From Hyperoplus lanceolatus (taxonomy: Eukaryota > Chordata > Actinopteri > Uranoscopiformes > Ammodytidae): 64,000 nucleotides of DNA. Positions 37,901 to 61,941 of the stretch are shown here, in pieces. The stretch covers positions 26,926,501-26,990,500 of the forward strand of contig CM049396.1 in the NCBI GenBank assembly GCA_026929865.2, in the 5' to 3' direction. The number at the start of each line of letters is the position of its first letter. Positions within the stretch are counted from its first letter, which is position 1. The notes beneath the pieces were generated by a model that did not search any database, was not told the origin of the DNA, and saw nothing but the letters and a program-made list of their open reading frames with translations. Both the position numbers and the translations under genes were made by a program.

Positions 37901-40848
37901 GCTCAATGTACCAAACAAGTGGATGTCAAGTTTTTGAATGTGCGATGTTCGGTTGGGGAGTTATGAGCAAAATCAAATTGTCTACCTCTCCATGCACTTA
38001 TTTGAATTTTCCCGCCAAAACAGTTAGGAATGGCGAAAACAGGAAGTGAAAGTGCAAAACTAATTTCTTTAATAAGTCCGGCCTACATAGGAATTTCTTG
38101 GCCAGGTTTTTTTTTCATAGACTCAGGTATGCCCCATGATAGTCTCCCTTGAGTTTCAAGAAAATCCCTTTCATTTTTTTTTATTTAGGGATTTGCGCGA
38201 ATCTTTGAAGCGCTACCGTTTGGTCTTCCGATGGTCGTAGAAAAAATCTTTGTCCAACTTTTGCTCGTGGGAGTCGGTAGAGCATAATGCTTTTGGTTTC
38301 GTCCAAATCGGGTAAAAACTCTAGGAGGAGTATGTTTTGGTGACTGACACAGTTTTTGCGATGTAGCAAAAAATCTATCTATACGCAAATGGGCGTGGCC
38401 TATCCCAGAAGATGCAGCTGACTTGTGGGCATCTGTGGATATAAAGTTTTTGACTGTCGGACTTTCGGTGTGGAAGTTATAGCCCCAAACGCGTTTTCCT
38501 TTGTTGTAGCGCCACCTAGTGGTTGGCATGTCTGAATTTTTGTGTCTGCGTACACAGCACGGACCTGGATAAGCCCGACAAGTGGCATGTCCTCAAACCT
38601 TTATGGTTTGGGCTGCAGCACCACTTTTACGCGGAAGCAAATAATAATAATAATAATAATAACTAGAACTGCAAGCAGTTGTGAACGGGGGCCAAGCCTC
38701 CCACGCGACTCGGGGATCGGGCGTCGTCGTCCCAGAAAAGAGCGCCGGCCCCATTCGCTTCTCACGGCATCCGGGGATGTAAAGTTTTTGAATGTGGGAT
38801 GTTCGGTGTGGGAGTTATAGACCGAAAGGTGTGTGTTTTGGTGACTGACACAGTTTTTGCGATGTAGCGAAAAAAATTCCCACCCGCAAATGGGCGTGGC
38901 CTATCCCAAAAGATGCAGCTGACTTGCGGGCATCTGTGGATATAAAGTTTTTGACTGTGGGATGTTCGGTGTGGAAGTTATAGCCCCAAACGCGTTTCCT
39001 TTGCTTTTTGTGGTTTTGGCGCCCCCTATGGATGACATTCGCAAAACTACGTTAGATAGAAAGATGCAGCTCAATGTACCAAACAAGTGGATGTCAAGTT
39101 TTTGAATGTGCGATGTTCGGTTGGGGAGTTATGAGCAAAATCAAATTGTCAACCTCTCCAGTCCTTATTTTTGAATTTTCCCGCCAAAACACTTAGTTGG
39201 CGAAAACAGGAAAAAAAATGTGCAAAACTATTTTCTTTAATAAGTCCGGCCTACATAGGAATTTCTTGGCCAGGTTTTTTTTCCATAGACTCAGGTATGC
39301 CCCATGATAGTCTCCCTTGAGTTTCAAGAAAATCCCTTTCTTTTTTTTTATTTAGTATTTGCGGATTTTCGCAAATCTTTAAAGCGCTAGCGTTTGGTCT
39401 TCCGATGGTCGTAGAAAAATTATTTGACCAACTTTTGCTCGTGGGAGTCGGTAGAGCATAATGCTTTTGGTTTCGTCCAAATCGGGCGAAAACTCTAGGA
39501 GGAGTATGTTTTGGTGACTGACACAGTTTTTGCGATGTAGCAAAAAATATATATATACGCAAATGGGCGTGGCCTATCTCAAAAGATGCAGCTGACTTGT
39601 GGGCATCTGTGGATATAAAGTTTTTGACTGTCGGACTTTCGGTGTGGAAGTTATAGCCCCAAACGCGTTTTCCTTTGTTGTAGCGCCACCTAGTGGTCGG
39701 CATGTCTGAATTTTTGTGTCTGCGTACCCAGCACGGACCTGGATAAGCCCTGCAAGTGGCATGTCCCAACTTTATGGTTTGGGCTGCAGCACCACTTTAC
39801 GGTTTGGGCTGCAGCACCACTTTTTGGAAGAATAATAATAATAACTAGAACTGCAAGCAGTTGTGGACGGGGGCCAAGCCGTCCCACGCGACTTGTGGAT
39901 CGGGCGGCGCAGGCCCTCCCTCTTCACGGCATCCGGGGATGTAAAGTTTTTGAATGTGGGATGTTCGGTGTGGGAGTTATAGACCGAAAGGTGTGTGTTT
40001 TGGTGACTGACACAGTTTTTGCGATGTAGCGAAAAAAATCCCACCCGCAAATGGGCGTGGCCTATCCCAAAAGATGCAGCTGACTTGCGGGCATCTGTGG
40101 ATATAAAGTTTTTGACTGTGGGATGTTCGGTGTGGAAGTTATAGCCCCAAACGCGTTTCCTTTGCTTTTTGTGGTTTTGGCGCCCCCTATGGATGACATT
40201 CGCAAAACTACGTTAGATAGAAAGATGCAGCTCAATGTACCAAACAAGTGGATGTCAAGTTTTTGAATGTGCGATGTTCGGTTGGGGAGTTATAGCAAAA
40301 TCAAATTGTCAACCTCTCCATTGTAACCTTTTTTGAATTTCCCGCCAAAACACTAGTAATCGAAAACAGGCAGAAAAATTGCAAAACTCTTTTTTTAATA
40401 AGTCCGGCCTACATAGGAATTTCTTGGCCAGGTTTTTTTGCCATAGACTCAGGTATGCCCCATGATAGTCTCCCTTGAGTTTCAAGAAAATCCCTTTCAT
40501 TTTATTTTATTTAGGGATTTGCGCGAATCTTTAAAGCGCTACCGTTTGGTCTTCCGATGGTCGTAGAACAAATCATTTGACCAACTTTTGCTCGTGGGAG
40601 TCGGTAGAGCATAATGCTTTTGGTTTCGTCCAAATCGGATAAAAACTCTAGGAGGAGTGTGTTTTGGTGACTGACACAGTTTTTGCGATGTAGCAAAAAA
40701 TCTATCTATACGCAAATGGGCGTGGCCTATCCCAGAAGATGCAGCTGACTTGTGGGCATCTGTGGATATAAAGTTTTTGACTGTCGGACTTTCGGTGTGG
40801 AAGTTATAGCCCCAAACGCGTTTGCCTTTGTTGTAGCGCCACCTAGTG
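31919..40848 (-). promoter_or_regulatory. Eight CTCF-like motifs, all on the minus strand
   Basis: The plus-strand string GCGCCACCTAGTGG starts at 31919, 33041, 34583, 36060, 37514, 38509, 39683 and 40835. In copies followed by CCGG the minus strand reads CGGCCACTAGGTGGCGCTA, which agrees with the vertebrate CTCF core consensus CCASYAGRKGGCRS at every position. All eight share one orientation. Binding is inferred from the motif only. Confidence 0.6.
33181..33255. repeat. Truncated copy of the hairpin unit inside the array
   Basis: A single partial copy of the ~100 bp unit (ATTCCTACTAAATCAATAGG, CCCTGCCCAGCAGGGC, GAACCGCGTTGCTCTGCAA) sits between two (TAA)n junctions at the boundary before the unit at 33266. 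It lacks the GGGCTTGGCCCCC end. It shows that the two repeat families share insertion sites. Confidence 0.8.
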
Positions 40849-40985
40849 GTTGGCATGTCTGAATTTTTGTGTCTGCGTACACAGCACGGACCTGGATAAG
40901 CCCGACAAGTGGCTTGTCTTCAAACTTTATGGTTTGGGCTGCAGCACCACTTTTAGGGGAAGAAAGAATAATAATAATAATAATA

Positions 40986-41403
40986 ATTCCTACTAAATCA
41001 ATAGGGTTCCATGCCCCGCATTGTCATGGAACCGCGATGCTCTGCATTCCGCGGTCCCTTGCCCTTCTCGGGCTTGGCCCCCTAATAATTCCTACTAAAT
41101 CAATAGGGTTCCATGCCCCGCATGTCATGGAACCGCGGTGCTCTGCATTCCGCGGTCCCTTGCCCTTCTCGGGCTTGGCCCCCTAATAAAAGGCCCAGCA
41201 AAAACAATAGGGTTCCCTGCCCAGCAGGGCTTGGGAACCGCGTTGCTCTGCAAAACGCGGTCCCAGGCCCTACTCGGGCTTGGCCCCCTAATAATAATAG
41301 GAATAATCCCAACAAAAACAATAGGGTTCCCTGCCCAGCAGGGCTTGGGAACCGCGTTGCTCTGCAAAACGCGGTCCCAGGCCCTACTCGGGCTTGGCCC
41401 CCT
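40986..41403. repeat. Four tandem ~100 bp hairpin units
   Basis: Copies at about 40986-41083, 41088-41183, 41192-41290 and 41306-41403, separated by (TAA)n-like spacers. Each has AATAGGGTTCC, a first stem-loop, GAACCGCG, a second stem-loop, then CGGTCCC and CTCGGGCTTGGCCCCC. Copies 1-2 and 3-4 form two subtypes that differ in the stem bases but keep pairing. Non-coding as far as I can see. Confidence 0.85.
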
Positions 41404-42766
41404 AATAACACTACTTAAGTTCATGTTCCTGCTAATACCTTTATTCTCACAAAGAGGGGCTGGCACCACCCCCCCCCCGGGGACGGGGGTGGAAAAAGAC
41501 CTCTTCCTCCTCTTTTGTGGGGGGGGCGAATATATTACATCATTTAGTTGCATTATGGGAACCGAAGGATTGAGTGTCTTTGGGGTCTGATCTATGGAAA
41601 ATTAAAGTAAGGATATATTGGCCTTCTTCATACTGATCTTTGTTAGTTCTTAATGCAACACCTGATAGCAGACCTACCTGTTTTGGAGCATTTTCACATT
41701 GTTATATTGCCACCAACTGAACCCTCTTATTATGAGTTCTGACACTAACCTTGGATGTTTGAACAACAACCCAAACATACTTGTCCTTTTCAGGAACACC
41801 AATAAAATCACCATGAATAATGCATCATGGGATTGCTCTTGTGGTATTTGTTGACATCTTCAACACAAGTACGTGAAATCTGTGCTTCTGCTGAGCGGCT
41901 CTGTGATTATATGCTGGAGTGCGGTTGGGAATTCGAGCTGCATCCTCGAGCAGAACTGCTTCTCTAATCAACTGGATGTAATTCTTCACCTTAGCCACAG
42001 GTTAAGTGCCATCCGCGGGGCACTGACTGCATCTTTAAACGGGAGGAGATGATTCCCTTTCGCAGCCAACTCAGTCCCTGGTCTCCTTTAGGGTACAATC
42101 AAGTTTCCATTCGCATCTGCGCCTCCATTTCCCTCTGTCAGCAACACTCCAGGAATACAGACCCAAAACTTACCATGAATAATGGATGTTTAGCACAGTC
42201 ATTAGTATAAATAAATAATTTGCCGTCACATGTGTGTAACAGTCTTGTAAGAGTAATTATGATATTACAGTAACACAACAGGGAGGAACTATACACTCTG
42301 GCCATGTGCCCAATGTAAGCTCATTAGTCTCAGCTTGATGACTCCGGTCTTATTTAAGTGTGTTTTATGTATATAAACCCGCTTTTCCATTTCTATTTCC
42401 ATTGAAGAGTTTAATTTACATATGTTGCATAGTGAGTCCACACTACAGAGCTGACACTTTTCATACATAATTCAGTTTTTCCTTCCCCTTAAAATGTGCT
42501 TCAAGGTGAGATGGCTTAAGGGTGTCATATGGTCATTTATATATAATTGTGTCCCCTCACTTTGGCCAAGACTTAATATCTCAAATACCAAAGACATTGG
42601 TGATCACTTGAATTTCACTTTGATGGGCAACAGCAGAGATTCTACTTATCCTGAGAAATATCTGGACTTTGATTGGCTTACAAAAACGTTACATATCACT
42701 TATGTTAGGATGCAGTGTTATCACTTTGGTGGCATCATCAATTGAGCTACTACTTTTGTTTTTCCA

Positions 42767-43231
42767 TTAACGATTTTTATTGTTTTTTTTTAACAAACAA
42801 ACAATCACAACCCCCACCCACACCACACCCCACACAATCCTTGGAAAAAAAAAAAAAAAAAAAAAATTGGGTAGAGACCTAAGCTTCTTGAAATAAGAAA
42901 TAAAGGGGCGCCACCTACAATCAAATTTGTTCAGAGAACCTCTCAAAGAATATTTAATTTTTTCAAGTTTGACAAAAGACATAACATCACTCAACCAGTA
43001 AGAGGACAGGGGAGGCTTGGGAGACTTCCACTCAAAAAGTATTCTTCTCCGGGCTAGGAGAGATGTGAATGCGATAACATCTGCTTGCGGTCTTGAGTAG
43101 GCAGAAGGCACCACCCAAAAATGGCTGTCAAAGGACATGGATTTAGCTGCAGGACCAATTGAGCTGCTACTTAAGTTTAAGACCAAATACTTGCTAAACA
43201 AATGGCAGTCCCATCCGCCTCCCTTTTCCAA
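42767..43231 (-). mobile_element. L1/Tx1-like LINE ORF2 C-terminal fragment
   Basis: The minus frame encodes SAYSRPQADVIAFTSLLARR, ILFEWKSPKPPLSSYWLSDV and KLEKIKYSLRGSLNKFDCRW followed by PFISYF. This is the very C-terminal region of L1/Tx1-group ORF2 proteins in fish. The frame runs on into a T-rich 3' stretch, so the real end is near 42870. Truncated and inactive. Confidence 0.7.
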
Positions 43232-43529
43232 ATGTTAGAATGCTACAACACTGGACTAAGATAGTGAACATATCAGCCTTTTAGCATTGTGAGAATGCTG
43301 CCATGCTACAGTTAACATTTAGTACCACAGCACTGCAGCCTCGAAAAAAGTCATGAGGTCTAGACTGTTCTGTCTTTTCAATGTCTGCCGTACACATTTT
43401 GATAAGCTTTATTTGGCACATAAGATTGCTCAGACCCTAGACCTGACCAACTGAAGCATTCCCAGATCCTACTGTACACTGTCAAAACAGGCTTGTACAG
43501 TAGGAACTAGGCATTATGGGAGCATCACT

Positions 43530-43990
43530 TCATCCACCTCTCTTCTTACCTTGATGCACCCATCATTCTGGAACAGGGTCAATCTTGTCTCATCAGACCA
43601 CACAACCTTTTTCCATTGCTCCAGAGTCCAATATGTATGCTCCCTGGCAAATTGAAGCATTTTATCCTGATAAGGCCCATTGATAAGTGGTTTTCTTAAG
43701 ACTACACATCTGCATAGTCCTTTGCCTTATGTTCTCTTTGCATTATGCGTGTGGAAATGCTCTTAATTTCACTATTAAACATAGCCGGGAGTTCTACTGT
43801 CGATATTTAAGATTTTGATCCCACCAAATGATTTCATTTATTTTAAGTGATCTACCATCATGGTCATTAAAGATTTTTTTCCGACCCCATTTCTTCCTCA
43901 AAGATGACGGTTCAACACTATCTATCCAGGTTTTAATAATGCGTTGGACAGTTCTTAACACGATGTTAGTAGTTTCAGCTTCTTCTTTTT
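43530..43990 (-). pseudogene. Decayed Tc1/mariner transposase
   Basis: Read on the minus strand, about 43560-43605 gives VWSDETRLTLFQNDG, the block around the first catalytic aspartate of Tc1 transposases, and the following sequence keeps family features such as a KWSHCSRVQ-like stretch. No long frame remains and no terminal repeats were found. Confidence 0.6.
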
Positions 43991-46261
43991 AGTTTTCCTT
44001 CTTTTATGTAGGCCAATAATTTCACCCCTCTGAAACATTGTAACATTTCACCCCTCTGAAACAGAGTTACATCTTTTCCAAAACCACAGCATATGTCTTC
44101 TGACATGGTTGTTTAAGAAATAAGAAGCTATACACTGCATCAGTTAATGTAAAAAAACGTGTTGCCAACTGAAACATATTAATCACTGCAGTTTTTGACC
44201 GACATAGGGCTCTTGCCCATTTGCATAGTAAAATCCAGGTGGTGACCTTTTTTTGGCTGTGTACAACAAAGTACTGTTGTTGACTCCATTAGGCAGCAAA
44301 CCAGATAAATGCTCAGGGTGTTTGAATACAAAAAGCTGTTTTGACTCGGACTCACGTCAGCCTGTTTGCCTAACAGGCCGCCACCTAAGCTTGTTTGTTC
44401 CTGCGTGTGTCTTAGGATGTGTTGAAGTGCATGTCACACATTTCCCCCTGTGTGAACCACAGGTGTGTAGGCTCAACACATTTTGGCACTTGTCCCGCCT
44501 CATATAGGAGATGACTTTGTAAATGGAGATGTTCCCCTCCCATGGGTTGACACTGCCTGCTGCTTGACCTGAATCAGCTCCATTAAAGAGGCCAACAGGC
44601 TATTAACCCCCGCATCAATACCTCACAGGTTCAGCCGCTCTTACAAACCCATTTCAGCAGCGGTCATAAACACTGGTCTTATTACAGTATCTCCGAGCCA
44701 AAGCCGAGTGCCCCAGTCGACCCCCATTACAAAAGAGTCCTAAAGTCAGCATTAACCTGGGTGGAACAAGGGCACAGGAGGCCCAGGAAATGGACTTCTG
44801 AGTGTGTGTGTGTATGGGGGGGGGGGGGGTGTATGTAAACCAATGAACTGCTGTTGCATGTTAAATTTCAGGCTCTGATTCCTCAGAAAAGGCTGACAAT
44901 TATTCCCCTTTCATTCCAGGAGTGGTTATAGGCTACTGGATTTGTGCATCTTAATGGCTGATAAAGTGCAGCGATGGATTACAGTGTGTGCCACATCAGT
45001 TCATCTAAATCACATTCTCATGTTCCTTTTATAAGAGAGCTTTATTCATGAGCTTAAAGCTTAATCAACAATATGCAAGGAGGCGTTGAAAGGATCAAAT
45101 TAATTTACTGAGTCATGGTATTAGTGGTCTCACAGCATGAAGATGGGTTACAAGTGGAAAGTTGAATTCAATAATGCAAAGTAACGTCAGTGGAAAACAG
45201 CTGCACAACCTTCTTATTCATCCTGCTATGGGGTCCTCTTACGTTATTAAAGATTCATAACAGTCCGATGTGTGTGAGTAATTGGGGTTGGGGGAGCTTT
45301 CATCAGCCTCTAACCATCATTAAAAGTGAGCGTAAATAAGCAAATCATTTTAGACTGGAGATTTATCATAAAAGTAAAGCAAGAACACCCTGCTGGGTAG
45401 CAGTATCTGTGCAAGCAAATCCCATCTTGGAATCAGACAAAAGCAGCCATAGTTAAGTACAGACGAGCAGTGACAAGCTTGAGTGTGACTGCACCCACTC
45501 AAATAAACTTGCTTTAGATATGGTTGATTATATAATCTCACCCTGAGGTAAAAGCCAAAATGACAACACAGAATGAAACACTGAAAGACTAAATGTAACA
45601 AATGAATAACAGCCACCTCTTTAAAATGTCATGGAAGGAAGCAGTGATGTTACTTGTCTCTCCTTCCCTCTGGCAGGCTCAGGGTGTTTACCCAACACCC
45701 TCAGGTGCAGTGACTGAGACGTCGCTAGGCAACCGCACCATCCCTGTTGTTGCTCTGCCTCTGGCACTCAAGTGGGAGCTTATGTGGACTTAACTCTGAA
45801 AGAGCAGCAGTGTTGAGGAGTGGAAGGGGGATTACCAGCAAAAATATTGGATTGGGATGAGGCGCGAGGCCTTACCTGAATCCACCACTAGATAAAGATG
45901 CCATGACGGACTGCTGGCCAAGCTGCTTCATGTGCTCACTAATGAAAGCCTGGCTTTTATATGGCTTGGTGTGGTCATAGTAGCAGTGCTGTGATACTAT
46001 TAAACAACCCCGTTCCACACCTTTTTTTGAATTATTATGCTAGATGTCATGCAACATAGTAGTGCATGACAGATTGGCCTAGTAGTATTTATTGTGTGTC
46101 GAGCAAAGCGAGACATTAAATAACAATAAACTCAACCACATGTAGCCCATGGACATATAAAGATGTAGCCAGGTGAAATTAACTTTAAAGAAGAACCTGA
46201 ATAAGCATCTTTAGTCCCAGTCATCTACAGGAGAATCCTGTAATGTTGCACAATGAGCTAT

Positions 46262-46276
46262 TGCCACCTAGTGGCG
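46262..46276 (-). promoter_or_regulatory. Isolated CTCF-like motif
   Basis: TGCCACCTAGTGGCG; the minus strand reads CGCCACTAGGTGGCA, which keeps the CCACTAGGTGGC core of the array motifs but is outside the array. The core is nearly symmetric, so orientation is uncertain. Motif evidence only. Confidence 0.35.
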
Positions 46277-46817
46277 TCAGATGTACTTTTATTATGGAAA
46301 TTTAAATAGAGGCTCATCACAACTGATAGCTCCAAATGTACACTTATTGTTCGTCTTTAGTCAGCGCGGATACAAAAGCTGCTCCCAATCATGGTAACAT
46401 CAGGCTACTGTCCCAGTGGCAGAATGGCCTAATTATTTCCAGCCCATGGTTGCACTGAATGTTTGCAGCTGCTGCCAAAACACCATGTGTTGGGCAGATA
46501 ATGGAGACAGACTCAAACAAGAAAGCCCAACAAAGATCAGCATAGGCTGGTAGCAGACTGCGTGTGTGAGTGTGATTTCATTCTGAGAGCTGTGTGCTGC
46601 TCATGGGAGTTGTGCTCAATATTGTGCTGTATAGACCCAGGGGATACACACTTAGTACAACATGTGGCTTTACAGATGTGAGAGGATTAGAGGGAATTAT
46701 CTGTGAACAGGTAGGGTAAAGAGGGAATTAAAGGCATTCAGCTCATTCATGTACAAAGCTTCAATCTCCTCAGTGCCACATGCAGTACACATCCATTTGT
46801 TCTAACAATGCAATGCT

Positions 46818-46833
46818 GCCCCCTAGTGCAATA
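46818..46833 (-). promoter_or_regulatory. Isolated CTCF-like motif near the taf4 3' end
   Basis: GCTGCCCCCTAGTGCA; the minus strand reads TGCACTAGGGGGCAGC, matching the CTCF core except for the first C. It lies about 70 bases beyond the taf4 poly(A) signal. Motif evidence only. Confidence 0.4.
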
Positions 46834-46889
46834 CAAGTAAATACAAAAGAACAGTGTATGATTGAAAGGCCACACAAAACCAGTTACTG

Positions 46890-48067
46890 TAAAATCATTA
46901 TTTATTCAAACGTTCCAATAGAGAAAATGCGTTTTTTATGCTGTATTGGTAAATTCTCAATTCTATACAAAACTGTGTGTAAAACTTTAGGTGTAACATT
47001 TACAAATATACAGGAAGAAACTCCAGTTCCAAGCTGGAGGACACTGTCAGTCACTATTAAAAGAGTAAAAATGTGTGTAGGTGCACGGCTACAAAAATAG
47101 AAATCAGTTTCCAGTAGATGTACTGTATGTTTGGTATAGTAATACAAGTTAAAAGCCTTCTGAAACCTGTTTGTCAAACTAATTTTAAAAAGAACAATTC
47201 AACAGATTAGTAAGCAAAAAACAGAGCTCACATCTCGTCGCACACTGAAAACTATACACCCAAGAAAATGTCAAAACTGATTTTTTTTAACATATCCAAT
47301 GCAAGAAAATGCAACAAAAACAAAATGAGAATTTAAGCAAAATAAAAGATCTGAGGAGTCACATGAAATTAAATAAATAACTAAACATTAATTGAAGCTT
47401 GAGTTTAGCAATAAATATGCTGGGCAGGGGGAAATCAAATAAAGTAATGGAGATGAGAGACAGAGCGAGCTACTGCTTCATGAGTTATAAAAGTGTTAAC
47501 TGCTTTGGGATGACTATATGGCTATATATTCATAGTTAGAAAGGCAACTCAGTAGGTTACACAGCTCGGAGTTCAAACTATTTCGGTTGACAAAACAAAA
47601 ATAAAGTAATTATTTAGTCATTCATTAGTTGTTGGTCTATGAAAATTATTGTGCTGGGTTCCATTGCTTTAAAGCCTAATGTACACAAAAAGAATCAGAA
47701 AATATACCGTACTTTGTGACAGTGCATAATTGTAAAAAAAAAATCAGTTTTTCAAACCAAAAAAAAAATGTTCTTTCACTAACTTTCTTGTAAAAGAAGA
47801 TGCACAGGGAAAATAAAGGGGCGTCAGTCTATGACTGCTCTGAAAGAAAATAAGCATTGCTTGAGGAGAGAGTTAGAGGGGCCATCCAAAATGACTACTA
47901 CCTTTTTTGAGGGCTATCGTGTATATATATATGAGAGGCCATGAAATGTGCCACGCTGCTTCTGTCTTCATTTAGAGTCTCATTTGCTCTCTCTGTCTGT
48001 GGTGGGAGCCACTAGTCTCTCCACATACTCCATCCCTCTCCCCCTCCTCTCCTCTCTGACATCTGGC
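46890..48067 (-). other. taf4: taf4 3' untranslated region
   Basis: Non-coding stretch between the taf4 stop (48068) and a minus-strand AATAAA at 46906-46901. AT-rich, with the only coding frames short and unrecognised. The length of about 1.2 kb is reasonable for a vertebrate TAF4 mRNA. The exact cleavage site cannot be seen. Confidence 0.65.
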
Positions 48068-60714
<12,647 letters not shown>

Positions 60715-61941
60715 CTTCACACTCCTGCGAGCTTGTGAGAAGTGAGGTACTTACCAACTGACATGCGCTTGCGCACAACGACCAAACGTCTCCGTGTGGG
60801 GATTTTGGCGAGCTGTGATTGGCTGATCCGCATTGCTAAAGGCGGTACCAATGGCTTCAGCTGTCATTCCAGGGGAAGCGTGAGACGGAACAACATCGAT
60901 TCGGAGACCAAATGTTTTCATCAAATGTCACATCCTTGCTGGCGAGTTTTTGCTACCACGATAATTGTTCCGTTGTGGAACTCCGTCGTGTGACTCTTGT
61001 TATAATTATAACGTGGTTTACAACAAGCCAACACACCTCATTTCAGAGTTTAGTCACTCTCGATGTGCTGTGCAAGATGGCTGCAGCGTTTTGGCCAGCT
61101 TGTGAAGTTGTTGTAGTGAAGAGGCTTTGGAGGGCGCCCCACCCTCCTCCTCACAAGAGGAAATGTTGTACAGTAATGTCAACATGTCAAGTCATGGGGT
61201 TTACTGTGCTTTTACTCCCATGTGCAATTATACAAAAAAATAAATACAAACTGCATAACTCAAATACTTTCATTTGTGCATTGAAATATAGGCTAGGCTA
61301 AATCAGGTGACCTGTGTTAATGTATTAAGTTACAAATGAGTAGCCCAATATTTGAATAAAGCCCCATAACTACAATAGATTAGGCCTACAAGATTTCATA
61401 CAAAGGCTATGCATAATTAGAGCATCCTGATCTTTTTATCAATAGACTATCTCATCTGTGAGGAATGTTGCCTATACCTACAATTAGGCTATAATTCATG
61501 CAGTGGCAATTCATTATCTTACAGTCCAATCAGGTTAGGCTATATTAATGTTTGAAAGCTTTTGCATATCATGCTATGTTTTAGCCATATGCTCCTTTTA
61601 TTAATCTTTTTTTTTTAAATATAAAATTCACTCATCGGTCTAGGTTAACCCCGGGGGTATGCCTATATTCTTTGACTTCAATAAACTCCGTCAAGGAAGT
61701 AAAAAAAAAAGTAGGCTACAGTTTGACTGGCTTTATTTCTCGCGGTTTGAGCCGTTTGGCTGAAGAAACGCGCAATGGACGCCCAGCAGCAGGTGCGTCA
61801 CTGGCAGCCTTACAAAGCGCGCAGGTGCCCGCTGATTGTGCACACCGTTGAGTAGTTCTTCATTAGTGATGTTTGCCGAGGTTAAGTGCTCTGTGATTTA
61901 ACCGCTGCTTTTCAATTTCAAGACACATTTTTACGGCAAAC
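60715..61941. promoter_or_regulatory. Divergent taf4/lsm14b promoter region
   Basis: 1.2 kb between the taf4 ATG (minus) and the lsm14b ATG (plus). It must hold both 5' ends. On the taf4 side an AAGATGGCGG element overlaps the start codon, a YY1-type downstream promoter motif common in TATA-less housekeeping genes. The lsm14b side (about 61735-61870) has several CpGs (TTTCTCGCGGTTTGAGCCG, GAAACGCGC). No TATA box is obvious at either end. Confidence 0.55.

Larger units (their letters stand above)
30601..40980. repeat. Complex ~10.4 kb tandem array, seven higher-order units
   Basis: Seven units each open with ACTAGAACTGC(G/A)AGCAGTTGTG at 30601, 32059, 33266, 34744, 36207, 38662 and 39844, so spacings are about 1.46, 1.21, 1.48, 1.46, 2.46 and 1.18 kb. 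Except at the first, the opening is preceded by (TAA)n, short in some copies. Each unit has a CpG-rich head followed by several diverged sub-repeats sharing GGATATAAAGTTTTTGACTG and GGAAGTTATAGCCCCAAACG. The block from CTTTAAAGCGCTA to CTGTGGATATAAAG occurs twice in the longer units. Conserved motifs include GGGCGTGGCCTAT (16 copies), GGCGCCCCCTATGG (8) and GCGCCACCTAGTGG (8). I do not recognise the family. Confidence 0.9.
41404..46889. other. cdh4-taf4 intergenic region
   Basis: No gene recognised. Holds homopolymer C and G runs near 41470-41525, an L1/Tx1-like LINE end (42767-43231), a poly(A) run at about 42846-42866, a decayed Tc1 transposase (about 43530-43990) and a poly(G) run near 44816-44830. 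The remainder looks like unique intergenic DNA. Confidence 0.5.

Noticed and set aside
39251..39769. 172-aa minus-strand frame and its relatives in the tandem array (31595-32005, 35736-36146 and others)
   Set aside because: Similar frames recur because the repeat recurs. They cross the T-run and the regulatory-like motifs, resemble no protein I know and are broken in several copies by small indels.
31255..40200. GGCGCCCCCTATGG (eight copies) as additional CTCF sites
   Set aside because: Compared with the CTCF consensus it lacks one base in the core, so the spacing is wrong; kept only as an array motif.
40986..41403. CRISPR-like regular repeats
   Set aside because: The units are contiguous with no unique spacers, and the genome is eukaryotic.
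42494..42745. 83-aa plus-strand frame in the intergenic region
   Set aside because: No similarity, no splice or promoter context; within chance expectation.
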